A stretch of DNA of 64,000 nucleotides, from contig CALYDD020000426.1 in assembly GCA_944472135.2 (NCBI GenBank), forward strand, positions 95,241-159,240. The letters run 5' to 3'. Both the position numbers and the translations under genes were made by a program. The notes beneath the pieces were generated by a model, which did not search any database, had not been told where the DNA came from, and saw only the letters and a program-made list of their open reading frames with translations. Below are positions 44,903-55,400 of this stretch, piece after piece; position 1 is the stretch's first letter; every line of letters starts with the position of its first letter. Origin of the DNA: Trichobilharzia regenti. Its lineage: Eukaryota > Platyhelminthes > Trematoda > Strigeidida > Schistosomatidae.

Positions 44903-45050
44903 TGTTGAACTTGACCCAATTCCAAAATTGTTCCAGATATTGCTTGTTCAAAGAGGACTTGACCGGCACCAGGAGAGATGAACGGTGACCATGGAAAGTC
45001 GTGCCATCTGTACAAAATCTTTTATTACCTGAAGTTGTATTGTCAGAATC

Positions 45051-45150
45051 TGTCAGTCACGTCTCGTAAATAGTCAATGCCCAGCTCTTTTTACGCTGGG
45101 ACTCACGCTGTTCTTCGAAGATTCTCAGAAACGCTTAGTATTCACGGACC
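45051..45150 (-). repeat. TR-GAG LTR fragment cut by the Gypsy element
   Basis: Begins TGTCAGTCACGTCTCG and matches the first about 100 bp of other LTRs, up to TATTCACGGACC. It is then replaced by Gypsy sequence. The leader 44903-45050 is more diverged than in the other copies. Confidence 0.75.
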
Positions 45151-45289
45151 ATTATTATAACCATCATTATTTATCAGTGTTATTGTTTGCTGTTCGTTAA
45201 CTGTATTCCCCCTCACTATCCAGGCGATCAGCCAAAACACCTGGGAATCTTTCACTTCGTGCTGCCAACCAAACCAACATACAGACGTA

Positions 45290-46557
45290 TGGCGAACAGT
45301 CAATGATTTATACCTAGGATTACGCCGACTTTCACATGGATCTTCATAGCAGCTGACTTACATCACTCTATACTAGGTGCAGACTTCCTAAGTCATTTCA
45401 ATCTGTTAGTTGATATCAGCAAGAAAAAACTGATTGACAACTGCACCCAACGCAAGATCCACGGTATTACATGTGATTACTCCGTTCATAGTATTTGCAT
45501 AGAAAAGCCGGAGAGTGAAATGTTCTATACTTTAGAGCAACGATTTCCTAAAATCCTTAAACCGTCATACAACGTCGAAGATATACCTCATACAGTTACT
45601 CATAAGATCATCACAACAGGACAATCTGTGAGGGTACATCCACGACGGTTACCACCCGATAAACTAGCAGCAGCTAAGTCGGAATTCGAACATATGATGC
45701 AGCTAGGCATCATACGACCATCTAACAGCCCATGGTCTTCACCTTCGCATATGGTACCCAAAACTAATCACAACTGGCGACCATGTGGAGATTATCGCGC
45801 TTTGAATAATGCTACGGTCCCAGACCGTTATCCTATACCCCATCTCCACGACTTCTCCTTGACCTTACATGGAAAGACCACTTTTACTAAAGTTGACTTA
45901 GCCAGGGCATATCATCAAATACCAGTAGCTCCGGAAGACATTGCAAAAACAGCAATTATCACACCTTTTGGATTATTCGAATTCTTGAGAATGCCTTTCG
46001 GACTAAAGAATGCTGCTCAAACATTTCAGCGTTTTATGGACCAAGTTACCCAAGGTCTTGATTTCGTCTTTGTACATATCGACGATATCTTAATAGCCAG
46101 CTCACCGATGGAAGAACATATGGAACACATAAGCTTGTTATTTCAAAGGTTTGAACAATTTGGAGTTGTTATCAACCCAAAGAAATGTATTTTTGGTTCC
46201 CCTTCCATTGAATTCTTGGGACATCGAATAACTGCCGAAGGCATCAGCCCCACCGAAGATAAGATAAAAACTATTAAGAACTTTCCCGAACCAGATTCCT
46301 TAAAGAAACTTAGACGTTTTCTCGGGATGTTCAACTTCTACCGACGTTTTATTCTATCGTATGCCTCCATAGTTCAGCCACTGACCGACCTACTTAGATG
46401 CAATTCGAACAAATTTCAGTGGTCTGAAGAAGCGAAAGCAGCATTTAACAATGCAAAAGATGCCTTATCCAACGTTGTAATGCTATCTCACATCAACCCA
46501 GAAGCTTCACTCAGTCTATGTACAGATGCATCACAGGTAGCAGTGGGAGCAGTTTAA
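45290..46557 (+). pseudogene. Gypsy pol: protease end and reverse transcriptase
   Basis: 45330-45520 reads as the end of a retroviral-type aspartic protease ([18 protein letters not shown]) with its N-terminal catalytic part missing. From ATG 45520 the frame is open for 345 residues: the approach segment ([14 protein letters not shown]), RT motifs [50 protein letters not shown], the catalytic FVHIDD, and the connection to RNase H ([22 protein letters not shown]). A TAA at 46555 ends it within RNase H (ASQVAVGAV). Confidence 0.85.
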
Positions 46558-47157
46558 CAACAAAAGTTCAATAATGACACCACTCCACTTGCTTTCTTCT
46601 CCAAGTAATTGTAACCTGCGCAAACTCATTAAAGCACTTTTGGCAGAGAACTGTTAGCCATCCACCTAGCAGTTAAACATTTCAGCTTCCTACTACAAGG
46701 TCGACATTTTACTATCTTAACCGACCATAAACCTCTTTGTTATGCTTTCACCACTTCGTTGGACAAACATTTTCCGAGAGAAGCCAGACAACTGGATTAC
46801 ATCTCACAATTCTCAACAGACATCCAGTTCATCAAAAGAAATTCCAATATCTTAGCCGATTCTTTGTCTCGATGTGACGTTAATCACCTTCTATCTTCGA
46901 TAGATATTAGCTTAGACAATATAGCCAAGCTGCAGAAAAATGACGCCGAACTCCATACTTGTAGACGAAACTCCTCCCTACAGTTACAGGATGTACCTAT
47001 TCCCCTGTCTGATACAACTATCGTCTGTGACGTTTCAAAGGGCGTTCATAGACCTTTTGTTCCACTTAGTTGTCGAAAACCTTTGTTTGAACATCTACAT
47101 TCCTTGTCTCATCCTGGTATACGTGCTACAGTCAAGTTGATCAGCGAGCGTTTCGTT
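46558..47157 (+). pseudogene. Gypsy RNase H and integrase zinc-finger part
   Basis: 46558-46758 contains several stops but preserves RELLAIHLAVKHF and LTDHKPLCYA-type RNase H motifs in shifted frames. 46759-47157 is open (133 residues) with the RNase H end (NILADSLSR) and the start of the integrase HHCC finger (HLHSLSHPGIRATVKLI). A TGA at 47158 interrupts before the CC pair. Confidence 0.75.
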
Positions 47158-47166
47158 TGACCCAAG

Positions 47167-48207
47167 ATGAACTCCGATATTTGGAAATGGGCCCGACAAT
47201 GCTTGCAATGTCAAAGATCCGAGGTACATCATCATACCGTCACACCTCCAAAGCAGTTCAATTTACCGGATAGACGATTTCAACACGTGCATATGGATAT
47301 TATTAGACCATTACCGCCATCCAGAGGGTTTACTCATATACTTACTGCTATTGATCGATTTACCCGATGGGCTTTTGCTTGTCCGCTCAACGACATATCT
47401 GTAGAAAATACCGCTTTGGTTTTCCCAGATCGTCGGGTGTCAAACTATGGAGTACCAACAACTATTACGACAGACCGAGGAGCTCAATTTCAATCAACCA
47501 TGTTTCGACAGTTTACGAGACCCCTTGGAGTAAACCATATCTCCACTACAGCTTATCACCCTGCAGCGAATGGTCTGGTGGAACGTTTCCATCGACAACT
47601 GAAAAGCTCCCTAATGGCACAAGCTGACTCATCTAAGTGGAGTGAACACCTACCATTAGTTCTTCTCAGTATCCGATCAACTGTAAAAGAAGATTTGGGA
47701 TGTACACCAGCTCAACTTGTGTATGGTACTACCCTCACATTGCCTGGTCAGTTAGTTCCGTCTAATGATTCAACTGAAGTAAATATCTCCGACTTCACCA
47801 ACCGCCTTACCCAGCAAATGCTCCAGCTTCGACCAGTGGCCCCTCGCCAATCACTTCAGAAAGCTCACGTTAACAAGAATCTACTCACTTGCAAATTTGT
47901 ATTTGTTCGCGTCGATGCCATTAGAAAAGGTTTACGACATCCACATGAAGGTCCTTTTCTAGTACTTAAACGCACCGATAAATACTTCACGCTGAACAAA
48001 CATGGTAAACCGGAGACTGTTTCTATTGATCGTCTTAAACCAGCGTACACCGACAGCGAATATGAAACACTAGCAACGCCTGCACCAATAAACAATGAGA
48101 ATGTCAATGCACCTCCAGCTCTCCCGCTCTTCACACTTCCCCCTGTACAGACACGCAGTGGACGGCAGATCTGTAAACCTGCCTGCTATGTTCATTTCAT
48201 TGACTGA
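47167..48207 (+). pseudogene. Gypsy integrase
   Basis: Open for 346 residues. It has the finger cysteines CLQCQRS, the DDE core with D in HMDIIRPLPPS, D in TTDRGAQF and E in GLVERFHRQLKSS, and a C-terminal GPF-type module (HEGPFLVLKR ... VSIDRLKPAY). It is separated from RNase H by the stop at 47158-47160. All three catalytic acids are kept, so decay is recent or limited to stops upstream. Confidence 0.85.
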
Positions 48208-48249
48208 CATAAACGTTAGCCTCATTTAGACATTCTTCTCATTACTATT

Positions 48250-49070
48250 GCTGTCGACATTCATTTCATTATAGCCATTAATATTTATTAGTATTATTGT
48301 TTGCTGTTCGTTAACTGTACTGCAAGCACACGCATTCACCAAGTGTATGTATATATCTATTTATATATGAATTTCACAAATGTTAACGAACATGTCATGG
48401 TTTATTATGTACGTAAATTTTTTATTTAAAATTATAACAAGTTTTGATTTTTTTAAATCCCTGAACCATGCTTGCATGTGCTAAACTTTATACGACACGG
48501 CTGCATTCCATACATCCTGATCTAACTTTGTATCCCTATTGTTGCTGTTGTTATTTTTTGTTATCCTTATTGTTGACATTATCCATTATTTATATTGCTT
48601 ATATTCATGTAATCGTCCACGAGGACAGTACTGATGGTCCTCCGGACCTCTAAGAGGGGGAGCCCTGTGGAGTCCTCAAAAATAAACTTATCCAATTTTT
48701 ACTACTATGTAAGAAATGAACATATTGCACATCACTTTGTTTCAACCAAAAACTCTGTACTTTGAACTTTACCTCGGGTTTTGAAAAAAATATATAGTTC
48801 TGACTCCGACTCTCCGTCTTCTCCACCGTCTCAACTGCCGCCGATCAATTTTAATCACCTGCTTTCAATCTCAAATTTTTGCAGGAGCACCGTAGTTTCT
48901 TCCTTCGTACTTTGGTTGACCTCCGGCAACGTCAACATTGGAGAATTAGTACTGGAGCAGTCTTCCCGCAGTGCCTCTGGAGTCTACTACGTTTATTGTG
49001 GATTTCGGATCTTTGTAAACCCAAGTAACGAAACTTTAATATATTCTTCCCGTAACTAAACTGATTTGGT
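48250..49070 (+). repeat. Gypsy 3' LTR (approximate)
   Basis: Starts near the TGTCGACATT at about 48252 with the block shared with 45153-45212. It contains an AT-rich stretch, a GAGGGGGAGCCCTGTGGAG block (about 48652) and a Ser/Pro-rich frame at 48781 that I do not regard as a gene. The end is not defined because the 5' LTR is almost wholly deleted. Confidence 0.5.
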
Positions 49071-49394
49071 ATTTTATTTTCTATTTGAATTTGGGCAACT
49101 AAGCTAACAGAGTAAAAGGTCCACCACATATCACCTCTCTTCCTTCCCTCCATTAGCGCAAAATTTCATAATTCTCGCATTAATCTGACTCATTATGAGT
49201 ACATTAAATATTATAATTTAGACTTAAACCAAAATCTTATGTTCTATTCTTATAAAGTTTCTAAGGGTTATTTTCCAATTTTTAATGTCATAAAACAGTG
49301 TTCAATTTGAGACCGCACATGTCTAATATGATCATTCCTGTACAAACGGTATGTGAATCATGTAAATGCCTAATTTATTTGAAATATATTATTA

Positions 49395-49440
49395 TTTTGT
49401 TGGCGTTAGAATAAAAGATTCTCGAGTCGCCAATCGGGCG
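49395..49440 (+). repeat. Diverged TR-GAG LTR remnant
   Basis: GTTGGCGTTAGAATAAAAG followed by ATTCTCGAGTCGCCAATCGG resembles the AATAAAG region of TR-GAG LTRs in gag sense. Only about 45 bp are recognisable. Confidence 0.4.
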
Positions 49441-51820
49441 TTGATATGGCATATCCCCTGTTTGAAGTGGCGCCTCTGGCTTGACCTTGACGGCATTTGC
49501 TCGGTTTCGTTGATTCGATTTGGAGCTAGTCGTCCAGGCATACGCAAAAGACGCGATTTCGGTGCTTATTTTGCTTTTGTTGGATGAATTTATATGAAAA
49601 TTGTTGTTCGATATTGTTCTTGAGCATTCAGTGATTGCTTGTGTGACAGGACGCTTAAATACATGGTTCATGCAATGATTTTTTGGCATACCAAGTAAGC
49701 ATCGCTTACATTTCGACGACTGTCATTCGATAAACTTCTTTGCAGCTTGACGGAAACCTGTACTCGATCGCAAATTTCCATGTCACCTATTGTGCAGCAG
49801 CTATTACTGTTGCAGGAACCGAATAATATGGTCGATATCGAATTTGTGCATCCTTCTGCACTTTTGCGTGGTGTTTTGATAACTGAAAGTCAATGGAATG
49901 CGTAGATACAAGCGAAAATTAATGTTCCTAAATGGGCAGAAACTTCAATGTTTTACGATCACCTATAACTTTCGCTGTTTTCTGCCAAAGTTTTTAAATG
50001 CAACATTTTAGTCATTTGGTGGGTTTGAATACCATTCTCGTGATCAGGTACGTAAAGACATCTTGGGTATATGTCATTTCGCCCCATTATAGAGTTTGGT
50101 TTCATAAACTTCCGATTTTTGTTATTGTCCTGGCGCCATATTATATGCGTTTTTTCGAAGTTAATTCTCAAAATTATTGTAAAACCGCGTAGAAGTATTG
50201 TCCGACATCTCTTCAATCCATGGACCGAAGGTATGAAAGTGTTTGCTGTATCCATTTAGGGAGGGCTCGTCGATTTCTGCAAGTAAAGGCTACGCATCAT
50301 GTTCCTAAATGCCTCCAGAAGCGAATGTAATCTTCAGAAGCTATTAATGGCAAGAACAGGAAACCCAGCTCCTCTATTGCGAAACGTCTTACAGAGACAG
50401 GATATAGAAATGACGTTGGTACATTTTTAGACCTATCTGTAAAACGTGTTTGGATCGCATCCTAAAGTTTGTGGAAGCCCAAGTGTGATTAAGAAGTTCA
50501 AACCGCCTTTGTGAGTTCCAAAATTATTCGTCATCACACGAAACCTTCTTTGTTAAACTTCGTTTTGATACCAGTCAGGGTAGATGTATTAATGCCTCTG
50601 ATATTTGGTTTAGTGAGCTTCATTGTTATTTTGGCCTTTAATATGCGATTTTAATTCCACCCAAATTTATGTCTAACCCCCTAACTGTATTAATTTCATA
50701 TGTATTCCCATGACAAGTCCATGCGTAAGCAGATTGTCCAAAAGAAGTTGCACAAGTACAACACTACACGATTCAGACAAATTACGTCTTATTACTTCGC
50801 CTAAATTTCCACTTGTGTCAAAAATAGTGACTGATGTAATCGCGCATTGGTATAAACTTCCATTAATTCTTACTGTGCTCTCGTTAATATTATATTGGTA
50901 GTTATATTCATGTATACATCCTGTGAACCATTGTTTTCTTTTTTAGGTAATCTGTAGTTCCAGTGACCTCGTGGGATTCGTTGCTAAAGAAAGCGGTTTT
51001 CAGTACCGTTGATTTTGTATTTTGTGTTGAATCACTAACAAATGTATTCTCTATACCCTAGATAAACATTCTACTTGTTAATAGTCACAACTAACTTCAT
51101 AGAATGTTTTGAGCTACAGAGTTAGGGTCATGCGTTGTATTGGGTAATGAATTTAGAAAAAACGTCCGCCCCTGAGGTATATTGTCGTGAATACGGAGTA
51201 CATTCTCATTCTCGTGATAAATCTGTTAGCAGTAATTATTATCAGTACCTATATTTCGTAAGGATGGTATATAACAAAACGTACTAATTCAGTAGTCAGA
51301 GGTTAGAACTATCGGTTAAAATCGAAACAGGTGCTCATGTAAGGGAAAATTGATTAATTGAAAGTTAAAACATCACGTAAGTGATATAGTTTATAGCATC
51401 GTTTACATGCGAATAGTTAAGGTTATTTATTTAGAAATGATGGTAACTTGTTGTTGGTTTAAGCGATCTTTTGTTTGATAGGAAATAGGTGGGACATTAT
51501 AACTGAAAAACAGTATAACTGGACAAGCAACATCTACTGGCCATTATACACATATTTTGAAGTAAAACACAATCGGGCAGATTATCTCGAAGACAGGAGT
51601 AGAGCACTCTTCTGAAACTATTAGTTTAGTGAGTAACTAAATTTGTCTTTGAATTAAGACTGAAAGTAAACGGCATATTGGTAGGCTAAATGATTATCAT
51701 TATTCGGTTTCGTCAGAATAAGTATCCGACTACTGTTTCACTCATCATTCTGTCCTTTGAATAACTTAGTAACATGGTGTTTACTTTCGGATCCAAATTA
51801 CTAAGTTAAGGTTAATATCA
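49441..51820. other. Unassigned AT-rich region
   Basis: No coding region, RNA gene or repeat could be supported. Short open stretches on both strands (up to about 100 codons) lack recognisable motifs and overlap one another. Confidence 0.5.
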
Positions 51821-52807
51821 GGAAGGAGGGTGGCGTTAGCTGATCAGTAGATATGGTGGGGGTCACTAAGGTGAATCGCCCCATTCTGCAGGAACAGCAA
51901 TATACAAATTAAAGGCTCGAGATATTTCTGATTTTTATGAGGGCTTAGATCTTTATCTTGAAAAAGATAATAATGAACGCCTTGACAGATCATGCTTCTA
52001 CCTTTAAATATATACCATTCGCTCAGCCTATTGTTGAGACGCGACCACGCGGGATCTGCACAGATTTATGGGGCATCTTATAAACTAACTTGCTGTCCGT
52101 TGTCTGATCTTTAAATACCACTTCACAATGTCTTATCTCATTCATTTTCCAATGACGTCTTTACTTGATCCTCATTATATCCCATTAAACCTAACATTTT
52201 ACAGCTCTTTATGACTTATTATATTCCTACTCTCTGAAGGGTACGGTTGTACACTAAATGCACAAAAAGGTATAAAACAAAAACAACTGGCACAACTGAG
52301 GATAAATGTATTAAAACCAAAAGTGGACATCATGATAGTACGAGATATACGTGTAGCATTATACATTGCAAATGAACGTTGTCAGCCTAGGGAGTTTTCT
52401 TTATTAATGCATTTATTAATGATACTTGCACTTACCTATTTCATTACAATTGAATGATTCACCTCAGCACTTTTACTTTTCTAAAACAGCTTTCAATCCC
52501 TTGTAAACGTTGTACTTACCTCAATATTGTTGGTTATCGTATGCCGACAACCACGGGATGAAAACGAAACGAAGTCCATTTTCCCGCTCAACCTGGAGGA
52601 CAATTGTACAATTCAATAACTATACAGCCTAGTTCAGACAATGTGTATTTATATATATATCAAATATTTAACTGTTGAAACATTATTAACTTGTAGACAA
52701 TGTACGATTTGATATTATATCATACTTGATCGTGCCTGTAAAAATGGCATGCATTTTCATGTAAATTTATATGTTTATATGAGAATATACATTATTATTA
52801 TTATTAT
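51821..52807 (+). mobile_element. 5'-truncated element B copy (last 1 kb)
   Basis: Matches 12893-13880 almost base for base: it starts in the GGAGGGTGGCG block, carries GCCTGTAAAAATGGCATGC and ends in (ATT)n at 52794-52807. It is non-coding because it is all 3' UTR. No target duplication is clear. Confidence 0.9.
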
Positions 52808-54600
52808 CCCTAAGGGTTTCTTGATACAAAGATTAACTTGTCGCCAAAGTATGTAAACACGTTCATATCTAGAAAATACTTAGGTTTTTAGTTTTTTACT
52901 AACACAACACCGGGTGACTCACCAATTAGTCACAAAGTAAAATTAAATCTGTCAAAGACAGTCTGCTCCTGACTTCTAGATATCGTGAAGGAAGAACTAT
53001 ATTCAAAGGTTAATAGGATTAGACGCAAGATGTCAATTCGAAACTAGGTAACTACGTTTCGCAGCTGCAGAAGACACCACGTTACAATCTATTCCTGTAA
53101 TCATGTCAATCAATGTGACATCAGTTAAGACTAGAGAAGGAACACAACTGGTGTTCACAAAATACATTTGTGTTCCTCAATATAATGTACATTCCGTAAT
53201 TATAGGGAAACTAGGAAATGCACCAAGTCATCACATATTCGAACAATAATTGAGCGCACAGGGTAGGGTAGATTTAAAGGAATGCCCACGCGATATGGTT
53301 CAGGGCTCATTGAAGTGACACATGCCTACATCTGAAGGTGCGTGTGCAAGGTATCGCATTTCGTCTAGGTGACTCAATGGGTCGCCTCCATATTTAACAA
53401 ATGCTCAGTCCATGAATTCTACTTGTACCTGTAAAACACAAAGAATACCCTGCTAGCATATGGTGCTGTATTACACTAGAGTCCCTCAGTTTACAGGTAA
53501 ATCACACTTAATATCAGCATTACCGCTTTTAGTTGAAAAAGTCATTCGACTTTGTCACAGATGCTTTTGGCTGGATTCCTCGGTACCAAGTATTATTCCC
53601 TATGAGAGTGCATTGAAGAAACCCTGCAGGGTGATATTGCGGCTTCGCCGAAAATTGAATAGAAGCATTTCACTCATGCAAAATACAGTAAAGAATACAC
53701 TATTAACTCACCACGCTCAGCCCTACATTACCCTATAAAATCTACTTGTTTGGAAATGAAACATGTACCTATATATTGTGTCATTAATTTCAGATAAACA
53801 TTAATATCTAAATTTCATACGCCTTCTATCTCACTACTCCATGTAATAATAGTTTGATAGTTATTTACGAACGCAAGAACAAGTATTTCATGGGCCACGA
53901 GTAGCACTTGGTATTCCGCAGAGTTATGGGCACTTAGTGAAAGTATTTTGGAGAACTAATACAACAAGGATAGTTTTTTTCTAATATATACGCACCTATC
54001 AACACAATGAAAAGATAATGACGAATTGTCATCACAAGCATTGTATTTACTATAGAGGGAATGTTATTACAGGCAAACTTCACAGTAACATATACAAGTC
54101 TTGCATGTCATTACATCAGTACTATTAGCACACTAATTGTATTACGGCCAAATGTAAATGATTTCAAGGCTTCATAACAATAACTTTGCGGGAGGTAGAT
54201 GTATTGAAAGACTGCTTGCAGACACTATGTATGACGACATCTAGTAGAATGTCTACGGAGACTGACAACCTGCAATGAGGAAGACAAAAATGAAAGAATT
54301 AGGAGACACATAACGCACAAGATAAGTATTTTTGACATAAGTATAAAACTTGGGCACTGGTAGAGTATATCTCCATTATGGATACGATTTTATTTTGATA
54401 AATCACACAGCGTTGTACAGCAGTATTATCTGATGACGTTTCCAACACAAATTATTGTTCATAATCATATCATTGATATGATTATGAGCTACCGTTTGTG
54501 AGTTAACGAGTTGACTAAATAGTACACCACTTGCCCTACTGACAACCTTAATACCCTGCACAATACAACATAGTCGTCTTTGAGTAATTCAGGAAAGAAT
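52808..54600. other. Unassigned AT-rich region
   Basis: No supported gene. A 92-codon open stretch at 53460-53738 (plus) has no recognisable motif. A perfect 27-bp palindrome lies at 54460-54486. Confidence 0.5.
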
Positions 54601-54609
54601 GAGAGGGAG

Positions 54610-55400
54610 CAGTAAAGACCAATGCAAGAGTTAACAAAATGTAAAAAGAGAGGTTGAATGATTCCTGGCTGTCTTGACTACACAACGTGGTAAGCTAGAC
54701 CGAAGGTTTTCTTAGAAATCGACAAGATATAGAATGACCAAGAAAGACCAGAGGATAGAACTACTCCGAGGTACTTTATGTCAGACTTAGTTTCTGTTTA
54801 AGTACCCTCTTTGATACAAGCATTTTGTGAATGACACAGTTCTTGTAGTTCACGCTGAGTGAAGGGAAAGTTAACTGCCTGACATTCAGAGGAATTTAAC
54901 GTAAGACCATGTACCTTAGACTACAGACATGAAGCAGTTAAGTTTGCTGCAGTCACATTGTAACATGACAGGAAAAGAGACGGTCAGACCACCAGTGTAT
55001 TTGACGAAGTTGCCCTCATTAGAAAGAGAAAAGTCATGTAAAACGAGAGAGGAAAAAGAAAAGGAGAGATAACAATACCCTGAGGAACACCAGCTTCAGC
55101 AAGCGAGGCGGGAGATTTACCCTAATATACAGTATGCTGCATTCCATTTGAGAAATGATAATGCAACCAATCAACTGCCCAGGACCCGTGTTTGCACAAC
55201 CGAAACCTTATTCAAATAAAGTCATCTAGGTCCTGAGTCAACAACAACGGCATATGAGGACTGAAAGCTTAACACAAAAGTGATAAAGCGCAAAAAACAC
55301 TTGCAAAGTAGGAGACGGGTCCCAGGTGGAAGAAGAGATTACTGAAAGATATCTGTTTTTCATTTAGCAAAGAACTAGATTAAGAACTACACTTATCATT
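54610..55400 (-). pseudogene. Decayed element D-family reverse transcriptase
   Basis: Translated on the minus strand with frame changes, it follows element D ORF2: GSWAVDWLHYHFSNGMQHTV (D: ESWATRWLSSYFKDRKQHTV), then AEAGVPQGIVISPFLF (D: TESGVPQGAVLSPFLF), and later DIKYLGVVLSSGLSWS (D: SVSYLGISFSSNLCWS) with KTFGLAY (D: KVFRLTY). The catalytic YADD box is destroyed. This is an old, dead copy of the same family. Confidence 0.75.

Larger units (their letters stand above)
45151..49070 (+). mobile_element. Degenerate Gypsy/Ty3 LTR retrotransposon
   Basis: A partial Gypsy element with protease tail, RT, RNase H and integrase. The 5' end keeps only about 60 bp of LTR (45153-45212, with TATTGTTTGCTGTTCGTTAACTG-like sequence, given here for orientation only) before jumping into the protease region; gag is gone. 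The same LTR block recurs at about 48270-48327 after integrase and starts the 3' LTR, which continues through a G-rich promoter-like block at about 48650. The 3' limit is uncertain. Saci/Boudicca-type elements of schistosomes are the closest family I would propose. Confidence 0.75.

Noticed and set aside
48781..49059. Ser/Pro-rich 92-codon frame
   Set aside because: Lies in the Gypsy LTR/3' region and has no recognisable domain.
50710..50901. 63-codon plus-strand frame
   Set aside because: Length expected by chance in AT-rich DNA; no motif and no splice context.
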